Notes: generated by a model from the letters alone, not told the origin. DNA of 64,000 nt from Pedobacter sp. (GCF_031119335.1 NZ_JAVHXT010000006.1:124001-188000); one strand, 5' to 3'. Counted from the first letter of the stretch, positions 51,831 through 60,528 are shown. Numbers and translations: made by a program.

Positions 51831-51837
51831 ACCTTTA
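51808..51837 (+). promoter_or_regulatory. Candidate promoter of an antisense small RNA in the susC leader
   Basis: TTG (51808-51810) and TACCTTTA (51830-51837) match the Bacteroidota -33 and -7 consensus (seven of eight bases in the latter) with an ideal 19-bp spacer, and point away from susC. The predicted start is near 51844. No plus-strand gene is nearby. Confidence 0.45.
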
Positions 51838-51843
51838 TAGTTG

Positions 51844-51933
51844 AATGAGGTTTAATAATAAGCAGTTAGGTCTAAAACAGACTGCTTGTCCGAATTTCTG
51901 GCCGGAAGCGTTGCTGCGCTTTCGGTTTTTTTT
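51844..51933 (+). ncRNA. Candidate small RNA antisense to the susC 5' leader
   Basis: A predicted RNA of about 90 nt would contain a first hairpin (AAGCA with TGCTT and GTCT with AGAC, 51860-51887) and end in a strong intrinsic terminator (51902-51933). It would be antisense to the leader between fecR and susC. Antisense RNAs at the same place are known in Bacteroides polysaccharide loci (the DonS type). No similarity to those has been tested; the call rests on the promoter, the fold and the terminator direction. Confidence 0.45.
51902..51933 (+). terminator. Intrinsic terminator facing plus, between fecR and susC
   Basis: CCGGAAGCG and CGCTTTCGG form a 9-bp stem with one G-T pair around the loop TTGCTG, followed by eight T. 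In the opposite direction the stem has a C-A mismatch and no T run, so the signal is directional. Both flanking genes run on the minus strand. Confidence 0.8.
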
Positions 51934-52037
51934 AAAGGTACTTTCCGTTAAATTTCTGGTAGTTTTTTCATCAATAGTTTGTTGTTTAAGGGTTTGTTGA
52001 TTTTGTTTATTTGCGTTTCATGCATCTTCAGGTATAC

Positions 52038-53153
52038 TTAATCACCAATAATGGTCATTGTTTTACCTGATACTTCTACACGGATGTGGTTCAATTCTAA
52101 TATTTTAAATACTTCGGCGAGATTGGTGTTTCTGGGAATTTCTCCAAAATATTTTTCTGTGGTAATTTTCCCTTTGTAAACTACGTCTATATCGTACCAC
52201 CTAGATATTTGGCGCATTACCGATTTTATATCCTCATTGTTGAAAGCGAAAACTTCATTTTTCCAAGCAATGGTTTGGTCTGCATCAATACTTTTGTCTA
52301 TCACTAACTGTTCATTAGAAGTACTAAGCTTAGCCTGCTGTCCGGGTTTTAAAAGCACTTGGTTATCTCCTGCTTCTATTTTTACTGAACCTTCTAAAAG
52401 AGTTGTTTTTAACGTAGGCTCGTCTGCATAAGCGTTAACATTAAAATGGGTACCTAAAACTTCTACCGTTTGATGAATGGTATTCACTCTAAAAGGTCTG
52501 CGCTGGTCTTTAGCGACTTCAAAATATGCCTCGCCTTTAAGTTCTACCAATCGTTCGTTTTTATCAAAAGGGTAAGGATATTTTAATGAACTTGCTGCAT
52601 TAAGCCAAACCTTTGTACCATCTGGCAGACTCACCTGATACTGGCCACCACGAGGTGTAGCAATGGTATTGGTGCCGCTGACAGCATCAGGACTGTCTTG
52701 AACAACGTATTCTAGCTGTCCATTTTCGGTCTTGCGAATAATAATTCCGTTTTGCTTAGAAATTTCGCCATTAAGTGCTTGATCAAGATCAACCACAGTA
52801 CCATCTGCTAAGGTCAATGTAGCTTTGTTACCTCCGGGAAGTACATCCTTTAGTTCTTTTTTCGCTAATACTACAGGCGTATCGGCCTTTCTATTAAAGA
52901 AGATTAGACCAAAACCTATACACACCAATAAGCTTGCAGCTACAAGCAAAGGTTTTAGAAAAGGAAATGTTTTGGTCTTTTGTAAGTTTAATCGACCAAT
53001 CACCTCTTCGTGGCTTGCAGCAATTTGCTCGGCACTAGGCGAATTACGTTGATACGGGAATTGCACATACCAATCTTCCACTATAGCTTTTTCCTCTGGC
53101 GTACATTGCCCAGAAAGATATTTTTTCAACAGTTTTGCTGCATTCTTCTCCAT
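52038..53153 (-). CDS. FecR family anti-sigma factor
   Basis: The 371-residue protein has a cytosolic sigma-binding N-terminus (about 1-65, LSGQCTPEEKAIVEDWY), a transmembrane helix at about 69-85, and a periplasmic FecR domain (about 150-260, core TIATPRGGQYQVSLPDGTKV) followed by a C-terminal STN-like DUF4974 domain. It should hold the ECF sigma factor inactive until the STN domain of the adjacent SusC signals substrate. A 208-bp spacer separates it from the sigma gene. The order sigma, FecR, SusC, SusD is the classical trans-envelope signalling arrangement. Confidence 0.94.
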   Translation of the reverse strand: MEKNAAKLLKKYLSGQCTPEEKAIVEDWYVQFPYQRNSPSAEQIAASHEEVIGRLNLQKTKTFPFLKPLLVAASLLVCIGFGLIFFNRKADTPVVLAKKELKDVLPGGNKATLTLADGTVVDLDQALNGEISKQNGIIIRKTENGQLEYVVQDSPDAVSGTNTIATPRGGQYQVSLPDGTKVWLNAASSLKYPYPFDKNERLVELKGEAYFEVAKDQRRPFRVNTIHQTVEVLGTHFNVNAYADEPTLKTTLLEGSVKIEAGDNQVLLKPGQQAKLSTSNEQLVIDKSIDADQTIAWKNEVFAFNNEDIKSVMRQISRWYDIDVVYKGKITTEKYFGEIPRNTNLAEVFKILELNHIRVEVSGKTMTIIGD

Positions 53154-53361
53154 AAATAGGAAGTTAAAGTTTGGTCGGTTATATATAGTACGGCAAAGTC
53201 CCTAGCTTGGGGGTACTAATAGTTTATATTTTTTTGAAAAAATATTTTAAGAAAGAAAAAAGACTAAAAAAGCAATAAGAATACGATGTATTACACGGAT
53301 AACAAACCATATATACACCACAAAGTCAAAGAAAATTAAAAAACAATGCCAACTTAATAGA

Positions 53362-53946
53362 TTAGGAATTGATTTTTAATAAAAAAGCAACGTAAACCAC
53401 CAAACCCAACCTAGATCTAAGAATTTTTAGCGCTCTTTTTACTTGAGTTTTTACAGTTAGTTCTGAAATACCTAATTCCTCAGCAATTTCTTTATGAGAT
53501 TTGTTCTGCATCCTGCTTAGCAAGAAGATCTCCCGCATTTTAGGCGGAAGGGAGTCGATCTCTTTCTCAATCAACTCTTTCATCTGCTTTTCCCGGATTT
53601 TATAATCGGTGAGCTCATGATCTTGATCAATAAAGCTCTGCAAGGAATCTACATACTTGTTTTCTACCTCTTGATGGGAAAATATATCTAAAATACGATG
53701 ACGAATAGCCGTATATAAGTAAGCTGATAAATTTCCATCTGGCTTTACTTGAGTCCGCTTTAGCCACAGCGATTCGAATAACTGCTGAACTGCATCCTTA
53801 GCCTCCTCATCGTTGTTTAAGCGTTTACTGGCATGAATAAACAACAAGCCATAAAATCGATGATAAATTTCCGTAAAAGCATGCTCATCATCCTGCGTAA
53901 GCAGATAAGACAATTCACTATCAGAATATGAACGGTAGGAAGGCAT
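53362..53946 (-). CDS. ECF-type RNA polymerase sigma-70 factor
   Basis: The chosen start MPSYRSYSDSELSYLL gives 194 residues; 16 extra hydrophobic residues in the longer frame are unlikely. Region 2 contains AFTEIYHRFYGLLF and DAVQQLFESLWLKR, and region 4 has LPPKMREIFLLSRMQNKSHKEI (in parts LPPKMREIFLL and NKSHKEIAEELGIS) for -35 recognition. This is the Bacteroidota FecI-like group usually paired with FecR. It should direct transcription of the downstream SusC locus. Confidence 0.94.
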   Translation of the reverse strand: MPSYRSYSDSELSYLLTQDDEHAFTEIYHRFYGLLFIHASKRLNNDEEAKDAVQQLFESLWLKRTQVKPDGNLSAYLYTAIRHRILDIFSHQEVENKYVDSLQSFIDQDHELTDYKIREKQMKELIEKEIDSLPPKMREIFLLSRMQNKSHKEIAEELGISELTVKTQVKRALKILRSRLGLVVYVAFLLKINS

Positions 53947-54045
53947 GATTACACAAATGTAACTTAAAATGAGGTTAAAAGCCAATGAATACAAGACTTT
54001 TGCTCAATTTTACTATTGACCACACATACCAGAAGTAGCGCAAAT

Positions 54046-54606
54046 CTAATAGTCTGCCAACGAAAACACGCTTTCGCTATACACCTTTAACCTATCTTTA
54101 CCATTAAGAAAAGCCAGATTAATTAAAAAAGAATAACCAGCCACCCTAGCACCTAATTTTTGCACCAACTGTGAAGCAGCAACCACTGTTCCTCCGGTAG
54201 CCAATAAGTCATCGTGTATCAAAACGTTTTGCCCTGCTTCAAAAGCATCTTCATGAACCTCTAAAGTGGCACTTCCGTATTCCAAATCATAAGATTGCTG
54301 TACCGTTTTGTAAGGTAATTTCCCAGCTTTTCTTATTGGCACAAAAGGAACGTTTAACTTCTGCGCTAATGCCAAACCAAACAAAAAACCTCTGCTTTCT
54401 ATTCCGGCAACTACATCTATTCGAACTTCTTTAAGTTGCTCAGCTAATGCATCCGCTATTTCGTTGCACAGAGCGGGGTTTTTCAATATTGGGGTAATGT
54501 CTTTGAAAATAATCCCTGGCTTGGGAAAATCGGGCACATCCCTAATAATTTGTTTGATTTTATCGGATACCATTTTGGTTAATTGTTGCTTACTGAGCAC
54601 TGCCAA
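54046..54606 (-). CDS. apt: Adenine phosphoribosyltransferase
   Basis: The enzyme salvages adenine by joining it to PRPP to give AMP. The 186-residue product has FPKPGIIFKDITPIL (about 27-41), GIESRGFLFG, RKAGKLP, and the PRPP motif VLIHDDLLATGGT (about 127-139). A start at the Met twelve codons later (MVSDKIKQIIRDV) would match the usual family length more closely and cannot be excluded. It has no clear operon partner; a palindrome separates it from the helix-hairpin-helix gene. Confidence 0.95.
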   Translation of the reverse strand: MAVLSKQQLTKMVSDKIKQIIRDVPDFPKPGIIFKDITPILKNPALCNEIADALAEQLKEVRIDVVAGIESRGFLFGLALAQKLNVPFVPIRKAGKLPYKTVQQSYDLEYGSATLEVHEDAFEAGQNVLIHDDLLATGGTVVAASQLVQKLGARVAGYSFLINLAFLNGKDRLKVYSESVFSLADY

Positions 54607-54698
54607 TTTAGAACTTCACTCAAAAGTAAGAAAGCTTAGTATATTATTCTTAATTTTAAATAATGTATTGCGAAAATATTTATAAATGGTTAAAACCA

Positions 54699-54724
54699 TA
54701 GCTCACGGTTTAAACTGTGGGCTA
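54699..54724. repeat. 26-bp palindrome downstream of the helix-hairpin-helix gene
   Basis: TAGCTCACGGTTT/AAACTGTGGGCTA pairs along all 13 positions if two G-T pairs are allowed in RNA. It lies 23 bp beyond the stop of the helix-hairpin-helix gene, and could act as its terminator, or be a dispersed palindrome of a type common in the phylum. Confidence 0.6.
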
Positions 54725-54746
54725 AATCAACATCAAAAAACTCACA

Positions 54747-55646
54747 TCAATTAAATTCCAAATACGGCGCCATCTTTTGAATAACTTCCGATTTTAAAAT
54801 CAAGACCTTATTCAAATCGGTTATGCTTTTATAGGGGCCATGTTGTTTTCTGTATTGAATAATGGCATTCATTTGCTTAAAAGTTAAATAAGGATGTCTT
54901 TTCAAATCGTCAAACTCAACTTTGTTAATGTCTATTTTCTTAATTCCATCTAAATCAATCTTTACCTGATCTTTAATTTCTATAAACTTTGGCGTATCTA
55001 CCCCGAAAACTTCAAACAATTGTTCCTTGGCATAAAAACCTCCTAAGCGTTCCCTGTACTTTACAATCCGCCTTGCGAATGCCGCCCCAACCCCTTTGAT
55101 TTTATCTAGTTCCAATGTATCGGCAGCATTAATATCTACAATTATAGGTTCTTTCTTGGTATACGTAGAAGCAGGTTTCTTGTCTGGCTGTTCAATTTTT
55201 GAAATAGAAACGTAAGGCAGTAAAGCTTCATATTTTTCGGGAGAAATAGTGTATATCTTTTTGAGGTCTTCGGGCTTATAAAACTTGCCACCTTTCTTCA
55301 CATAATTTACGATAGACATGGCCTGCTTGTATGAAAGTCCAAATTGCTGCCATTCTTTTTCTGTGATTACGTTGGGATCGAACGGAAAATAACGAACCGG
55401 CTGTTTGAGATTACTACCTTCAATCTCATTCCTTGTGTTTTCGTACTTTTTGCGATGATACCTGTCGACCAGTTCTAGTTTTTGCAGCGCCAACTTTTCT
55501 TGAGGAGTTGAAATTTGATTTTTATAGCGATAATATTGATAGATGTAAGGCGTGAAGGTAACGAGCAAGATCAATAACAAAAGATACAATAATCCGTTAT
55601 ACTCCCGCTTGCTGAAACCAAAATTATTGATTAGCCAGTTCTTCAT
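54747..55646 (-). CDS. Helix-hairpin-helix (ComEA-like) DNA-binding membrane protein
   Basis: The 299-residue protein has one transmembrane helix near residues 19-37 and then three regions resembling helix-hairpin-helix motifs: LSYKQAMSIVNYVKKGGKFY (about 93-112), IKGVGAAFARRIVKYRERLGGF (in parts, about 184-205) and YLTFKQMNAIIQYRKQHGPY (about 254-273). ComEA-like proteins bind double-stranded DNA in the periplasm during uptake; here the tandem repeats and an N-terminal anchor agree with that. No other competence gene is nearby, so the role is inferred only. Confidence 0.85.
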   Translation of the reverse strand: MKNWLINNFGFSKREYNGLLYLLLLILLVTFTPYIYQYYRYKNQISTPQEKLALQKLELVDRYHRKKYENTRNEIEGSNLKQPVRYFPFDPNVITEKEWQQFGLSYKQAMSIVNYVKKGGKFYKPEDLKKIYTISPEKYEALLPYVSISKIEQPDKKPASTYTKKEPIIVDINAADTLELDKIKGVGAAFARRIVKYRERLGGFYAKEQLFEVFGVDTPKFIEIKDQVKIDLDGIKKIDINKVEFDDLKRHPYLTFKQMNAIIQYRKQHGPYKSITDLNKVLILKSEVIQKMAPYLEFN

Positions 55647-55719
55647 ATTTTCATAGATTAGATAGGTATATAAATATAATCGTTAATTTTGGAATTGCAT
55701 TGCACCTTATTATTTATAG

Positions 55720-57471
55720 ATGAAGATTATAACCAAACAAGAGTTTGCCCAGGCAACCAAAATAGATAAGTTAGGCGTACCAGGACTTGCAGCCCTGTTA
55801 ATGGAAGTAATGAAGCTGAACGACATTAACAAGGTGTTCTCCAAAAACCAACATTTTGAGGGCTTAGAGTTTGTGGATAAGATACTGGAAACCATTGGTG
55901 TTTCTATAGATTTTGATGAAGATGACCTAAAACACATCCCGAAAACTGGCGGATTTATTGCCATTGCCAATCACCCATATGGCGGTGTAGAAGGCTTGGC
56001 ATTGGTAAAGCTGCTTTGCACCGTTAGGCCGGAAGCGAAGGTAATGGTAAACTTTATTTTGAAGAAAATACCAAACCTAAGTGAGTTTTTTGTGGCTGTA
56101 AATCCTTTTGAAAATGTGCAGCACTCGTCTAGTATTAGCGGATTAAAATCTACTTTCGATTTGCTACAAAGTGGTACGCCTATCGGGATTTTCCCCGCTG
56201 GCGAAGTTTCTACCTTTAATTTAGAAAAGCAGGAAATTACCGACAGACTTTGGCATCCGGTGGTGGGAAAACTCGTTTCAAAAGCGAAACTTCCAGTAGT
56301 TCCAATTTATTTTCATGGTAATAATGGCGTGCTGTTTAACATCCTGAGCTTCATCCACCCTACGCTTCGAACGGCAAAGTTGCCATCCGAGTTTTTGAAC
56401 AAGCAGGGTTTGAAAATTAAAGTGCGTATTGGTAAGCCGATCAAGATTGAAGACATCAATTACAATAAGGACACCAATAAGCTTTTAGATTTTTTAAGAG
56501 CTAGAACTTACGCCCTAGGCACCAGCATTGAGCAGGAAAGGAAACTTTTCAATCCTATTAATCTGTTTAAGATTAAGAAAAAGCCTGCCGAAATAGTTGA
56601 AGAGACCAACAAAGAACTGATGGCCAAAGAGGTAGCCAATTTAACCGAATACAAAGTTTGGGAAGAGAAAGCCTATGAAGTCTACATTGTTCCAACTACG
56701 GGCATTCCGAATATTTTAAGGGAAATAGGCCGTTTGCGTGAAATTACTTTCAGACAGGTTGGTGAGGGCACTAATAAAAAAATAGATTTAGATAACTACG
56801 ATATTTACTACAATCACCTTTTTATTTGGGACAAAGAAACGCAGATGATTGTGGGTGCTTACCGAATTGGCAAAGGCGATGAAATTTTGGATACCATGGG
56901 TAAACGTGGCTTCTACATTTCAGAACTTTTTAAAATCAAAGAACCTTTCTACCCAATTTTAAGGCAAGGAATTGAACTAGGCAGATCGTGGATCAGGAAA
57001 GAATATCAATTGAAACCACTGCCTCTTTTTCTATTGTGGAAAGGTATTTTGAAATACTTAATTCTAAATCCGCAGTACCGTTATATGATTGGCCCAGTAA
57101 GTATTAGCAATAGTTTTTCTAAGTTTAGTAAGTCTTTAATTGTAGATTTTATTACGAAAAACCATTTCGATTACGAGATGGCGCATTACGTAAAACCAAG
57201 AAATAAGTTTAAAGCAGACCTTACACCTATTGATACCGATTTATTGATTGAACAGAGTGAGAGCTTGAAAGACTTAGATGGATTGATTGGTGATATTGAA
57301 AATCATCATATTAAAATTCCGGTGTTGTTGCGCCAGTACATGAATTTGAACGCCAAAATTATTTGTTTCAATATAGACCCAAAATTTTCCGATTGCCTAG
57401 ATGGATTTTTAGTAGTTGATACGCATAAAATTCCTGCAGATATTTTAGAGAAGGTTGGAAAGAACCTTTAA
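55720..57471 (+). CDS. OlsF-like bifunctional amino-acid-lipid acyltransferase
   Basis: The 583-residue protein fuses two acyltransferases. The N-terminal part (about 60-290) is PlsC-like, with ANHPYGGVEG (about 87-96) in place of the usual NHxxxxD, and FPAGEVS. The C-terminal part (about 320-570) is an OlsB/GNAT-type N-acyltransferase with LREIGRLREITFRQVGEGT and LGRSWIRKEYQ. The same fusion, OlsF, makes ornithine lipids in Flavobacterium, and related genes make glycine lipids in Bacteroides. It probably builds an aminolipid of the outer membrane. Which amino acid it uses is not determinable. Confidence 0.85.
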   Translation: MKIITKQEFAQATKIDKLGVPGLAALLMEVMKLNDINKVFSKNQHFEGLEFVDKILETIGVSIDFDEDDLKHIPKTGGFIAIANHPYGGVEGLALVKLLCTVRPEAKVMVNFILKKIPNLSEFFVAVNPFENVQHSSSISGLKSTFDLLQSGTPIGIFPAGEVSTFNLEKQEITDRLWHPVVGKLVSKAKLPVVPIYFHGNNGVLFNILSFIHPTLRTAKLPSEFLNKQGLKIKVRIGKPIKIEDINYNKDTNKLLDFLRARTYALGTSIEQERKLFNPINLFKIKKKPAEIVEETNKELMAKEVANLTEYKVWEEKAYEVYIVPTTGIPNILREIGRLREITFRQVGEGTNKKIDLDNYDIYYNHLFIWDKETQMIVGAYRIGKGDEILDTMGKRGFYISELFKIKEPFYPILRQGIELGRSWIRKEYQLKPLPLFLLWKGILKYLILNPQYRYMIGPVSISNSFSKFSKSLIVDFITKNHFDYEMAHYVKPRNKFKADLTPIDTDLLIEQSESLKDLDGLIGDIENHHIKIPVLLRQYMNLNAKIICFNIDPKFSDCLDGFLVVDTHKIPADILEKVGKNL

Positions 57472-57487
57472 ACCATAACAGTGACGT

Positions 57488-57546
57488 TGTCACATTGAGC
57501 TTGTCGAAATGTTCGCAAAAGGCTTCGACAAGCTCAGCCTGACAAA
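57488..57546. repeat. Imperfect inverted repeat downstream of the OlsF-like gene
   Basis: TTGAGCTTGTCGAA (57495-57508) and its near complement TTCGACAAGCTCAG (57524-57537), flanked by TGTCA and TGACA, form a hairpin of a type also seen around 40916-40978. It is a dispersed repeat and could also stop transcription. Confidence 0.65.
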
Positions 57547-57567
57547 GACAACACACACCTTCAAAAA

Positions 57568-57600
57568 GCAAAAGCCTCGACATCCATCGGGGCTTTTTGC
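57568..57600. terminator. Terminator hairpin downstream of the OlsF-like gene
   Basis: GCAAAAGCC with CGA, loop CATCCA, then TCG with GGCTTTTTGC form a stem with one mismatch and one bulge. It lies about 100 bp after the stop codon. Confidence 0.6.
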
Positions 57601-57668
57601 TATCAACTAACCTAAACTGTATGATAAATACTAACCAAATATTTAACGTCACAAATGTAGCGTGGCAA

Positions 57669-57810
57669 TGTTAAGTCCTTGTAAAACCTGAGTTATTTTA
57701 TATTTACTTAACAGGAAAAATGAAATTCTTGTAAAAACTGTGTTTTTCTCAAAAAACTTCTTGCAATTAGGTGTTAATTTTGTTTAAATTTAATGTTAAC
57801 CGAATGTTAA
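57669..57810 (+). promoter_or_regulatory. TGTTAA boxes in 11-bp phase before the transglutaminase-like gene
   Basis: A distal set starts at 57669 (TGTTAAG), 57680 (TGTAAAA), 57691 (AGTTATT) and 57702 (ATTTACT). A proximal set starts at 57772 (TGTTAAT), 57794 (TGTTAAC) and 57805 (TGTTAAG), with a degenerate unit at 57783. All spacings within a set are multiples of 11 bp, as in Pho boxes. A perfect -7 element TAATTTTG (57775-57782) overlaps the first proximal box. Confidence 0.5.
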
Positions 57811-57813
57811 GAC

Positions 57814-59019
57814 ATGCACTCAATTAAACGATATGGCATTTTTAAACTCTCAGTATTGCTGATGGTTTTATGCACGTTCACTAATGTGAAAGGGCAAATG
57901 CACAGCTTTGAGTTCTATGGTCATACCTTTAATATCAATGTAGATTCTAATATCATCCTTAAAAACAAGGTAGACTTTAACACACAATACATTTCATCAG
58001 CCTACCATACTTTAGAAGCTAGTAACTACCAACCCATAGTAGATACGCTTTTGGCTTTTCAAAAGAAGAAACAACTTAATGACTGGCTCTTTTATCAACT
58101 CATTAGAAAAACAGCAGAGACCATTTGCGCCAAGAAAAAAAACTATGAGCAATACACTTTATATAAATGGTTCCTATTAGGTAAAAGCGGTTACGATGTT
58201 CGTTTAATTTTAGCCGACAACAGAATTATCATGTACGTTTATAACAACGAAAAGATTTTTGATATTCCCTATGTGATACTGGATAATAAAAAATACATGT
58301 GCTTAAACTACCATGATTATATCCATACCAATTTTACATCGATACCTGATACGGAAATGATTGGCATAACTGAAGCTACCAAACCTTTCTCTTACCAGAT
58401 TACCAAAATGCCCGATTTTAATCCTTCGAATTATGGCAAGAAGCAAGTGTCATTTAAATATGGCGCACAAGACTATCATTTCGACATTAAAGTGAGCCCA
58501 GAGGTAGAAAGCATTTTCAAAAATTATCCAGGCGTCGATTTCTCTTATTATTTTAACATCCCTTTAACCAAAGAAACGTACGGTTCTTTAATCCCTACAT
58601 TGAAAAAGAACATAGATGGTATGTCTGTAAAAAATGGTGTAAATTATTTGATGAAGTTTACCAGATATGCTTTCTTATATGAAAACGACCATGAAAACTT
58701 TGGAAAAGAAAAGAGATTATCGCCAGAACAAACTTTATTAAATCCATACAGCGATTGCGACGATAGGGCAGCATTATTCTTTTACTTAGTAAGAGAGATT
58801 TACGATTTACCAATGATTGTTTTACTCTATCCTACGCATGTAACAATGGCTGTTCAGTTTGACAAACCAATTGGAAAAACTATCAATTACAACAACAGAG
58901 CTTACTCTATTTGCGAACCTACTCCTCAAATTAACGATTTACCAATAGGAAAATTACCGCCTAAATTAAGAAAGGAAGCCTACGAAGTAGTGTACGCATA
59001 CGAACCTAACACAAAATAA
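57814..59019 (+). CDS. Secreted transglutaminase-like protein of unknown function
   Basis: The 401-residue protein has a signal peptide (about 1-27) and an N-terminal half without recognisable motifs. The C-terminal part reads like a transglutaminase/papain fold: Cys315 in NPYSDCDDRAALFFYLV, His342 in YPTHVTMAV and an acidic third residue (Glu368) in YSICEPTP. These are the expected order and spacing for the catalytic triad. Enzymes of this fold cleave peptides or cross-link amines. It is convergent with the beta-helix lipoprotein gene, and its upstream region shares 11-bp-phased boxes with the TonB receptor promoter, which suggests common control. Confidence 0.65.
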   Translation: MHSIKRYGIFKLSVLLMVLCTFTNVKGQMHSFEFYGHTFNINVDSNIILKNKVDFNTQYISSAYHTLEASNYQPIVDTLLAFQKKKQLNDWLFYQLIRKTAETICAKKKNYEQYTLYKWFLLGKSGYDVRLILADNRIIMYVYNNEKIFDIPYVILDNKKYMCLNYHDYIHTNFTSIPDTEMIGITEATKPFSYQITKMPDFNPSNYGKKQVSFKYGAQDYHFDIKVSPEVESIFKNYPGVDFSYYFNIPLTKETYGSLIPTLKKNIDGMSVKNGVNYLMKFTRYAFLYENDHENFGKEKRLSPEQTLLNPYSDCDDRAALFFYLVREIYDLPMIVLLYPTHVTMAVQFDKPIGKTINYNNRAYSICEPTPQINDLPIGKLPPKLRKEAYEVVYAYEPNTK

Positions 59020-59023
59020 AAAA

Positions 59024-59045
59024 GGTGCGCTGTAAACAACGCACC
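59024..59045. terminator. Bidirectional terminator between convergent genes
   Basis: GGTGCG and CGCACC enclose an inner TGT/ACA stem. A-rich sequence on the left and T-rich on the right allow it to work on both strands, between the transglutaminase-like and beta-helix genes. Confidence 0.65.
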
Positions 59046-59068
59046 CCTTATATTTTATTTAATTAAAA

Positions 59069-60409
59069 TTATCTTTTATCAGTTTTAACCCAGGCACCAG
59101 TAGTCCAATCAGAACCTGCTTGTACTGCACCTTTGTAGTTAGCAGCAGTGAAGAAAGGATCTAATGTAGTTGGATCTACTGAACCAGTAGTAGAAGTGCC
59201 TACGAATACACCTGTAATGTAAGCAGGCTTAGTGCTAGTTTCTGTGATAGTGTTACTATATGGACCAGTAATGAATGGATTACTAGTAGGGGTTAAAGTT
59301 GTAGTACCACCACTTGAAGGTTTGAAAACCCAAGGTTTAACATTAGAAATGTCTGAGTTTTTAATTACTAAAGAGTTATCAAGCACATTAGCCAAAGTAC
59401 CGTTGTGCTCTACATCTACACCATTGTTAAAGTTATAGATTACGAAGTTGTGCAACTTACCTTTAGTACCTTGACGTAATTTCAAACCAGTAGTTTTACC
59501 AACATCAGAAGCTGTCTTAGGATCATCACCTGTTTTTGCAATTAATGAACCTACTAAAGTTACGTTAGATAAAGTTGGATTGGAGAACGGATTAGCTGCA
59601 TTATTTGTATCGCTATTATCTGCCTCAATACCTCTATCAGCTACACCATCACCTTGTACACCAACCAAGAATTGGGCTTTACCAGACCAGCCGAAAGTCC
59701 AGTCGAAAGTATCATCTTGCGCACCGTAAGCGAAAAGATATTTTACATTTACAGTACCACCAAACCATTCGAAAGCATCGTCACCACCTCTATAAACAGA
59801 TAAGTACTCTACTGTAGTTCCGTTACCTACACCTTCAAAAGTGAAGCCGTTATGTTCTTTAGTGGCAGTTTGTTTTCTACCTGTAAATTCTACACGCATA
59901 TATTTCAATGTGCCAGAGTTGTCATTAGCTACTGTACCACCGTAAGTAACTCCCGCACCCATTTCTGAAGCGACACGACCACCTTCACCATTTACTGGTG
60001 CTCTACCGCATACAATAATACCTCCCCAATCTTGTTCTGTTGGAGTAGTTGCACCAGAAGTAAATACAATAGGGCTAGCAGCAGTACCTTGAGCATTAAT
60101 TTTAGCTCCTGGCTCAATTAACAAATAAGCTGTTGCTGGCTCATTAGGATCGTGCTTAACAGTAACTCCGTCTTGAATGGTAATCGTTTTACCTTCTTTA
60201 ACGTGAACTCCGCCTCTTAAAACATAAGTGTTTCCTTTAACTAAAGTTACATCATTTACTAAGTCGCCAACAAGTACGGTACCATTAGCTAATGATCCTG
60301 CTAATACAGTGTCTTCTTCTGTTGGCTTGTCTTTTTTACAAGCTGTAAAGGTTGAAGCACCCGCTAAAGCCACAACAAAAAAGATTTTTGAAAATTTAAG
60401 CTTATTCAT
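59069..60409 (-). CDS. Right-handed beta-helix surface lipoprotein
   Basis: The 446-residue protein has a lipoprotein signal ending TFTACKKD (Cys24) and a body of short Gly- and Asn-rich strands in repeating turns, for example VLRGGVHVKEGKTITIQDGV, LLIEPGAKINAQGTAASPIVF and GGDDAFEWFGGTVNVKYLFA. This looks like a right-handed parallel beta-helix. Similar proteins occur with TonB receptors in Bacteroidota and are sometimes mislabelled as transporters. It follows the TonB receptor gene by 119 bp on the same strand and probably shares its promoter. Ligand and activity are unknown. Confidence 0.75.
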   Translation of the reverse strand: MNKLKFSKIFFVVALAGASTFTACKKDKPTEEDTVLAGSLANGTVLVGDLVNDVTLVKGNTYVLRGGVHVKEGKTITIQDGVTVKHDPNEPATAYLLIEPGAKINAQGTAASPIVFTSGATTPTEQDWGGIIVCGRAPVNGEGGRVASEMGAGVTYGGTVANDNSGTLKYMRVEFTGRKQTATKEHNGFTFEGVGNGTTVEYLSVYRGGDDAFEWFGGTVNVKYLFAYGAQDDTFDWTFGWSGKAQFLVGVQGDGVADRGIEADNSDTNNAANPFSNPTLSNVTLVGSLIAKTGDDPKTASDVGKTTGLKLRQGTKGKLHNFVIYNFNNGVDVEHNGTLANVLDNSLVIKNSDISNVKPWVFKPSSGGTTTLTPTSNPFITGPYSNTITETSTKPAYITGVFVGTSTTGSVDPTTLDPFFTAANYKGAVQAGSDWTTGAWVKTDKR

Positions 60410-60528
60410 TTTTTTAAATTGTTTATATTCAAAATTTTATATCACAAAGCAACAACATTAGTATTAAGAATAGATTAGCTAGTAATTACCAGTCCATCAA
60501 CAAAACATTAATTAATTGTTAACTACCA

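Noticed and set aside
53154..53361. A riboswitch or small gene between the sigma factor and fecR
   Set aside because: The stretch is AT-rich with only a short A/T hairpin; a fecR promoter is likely, but no specific motif could be supported.
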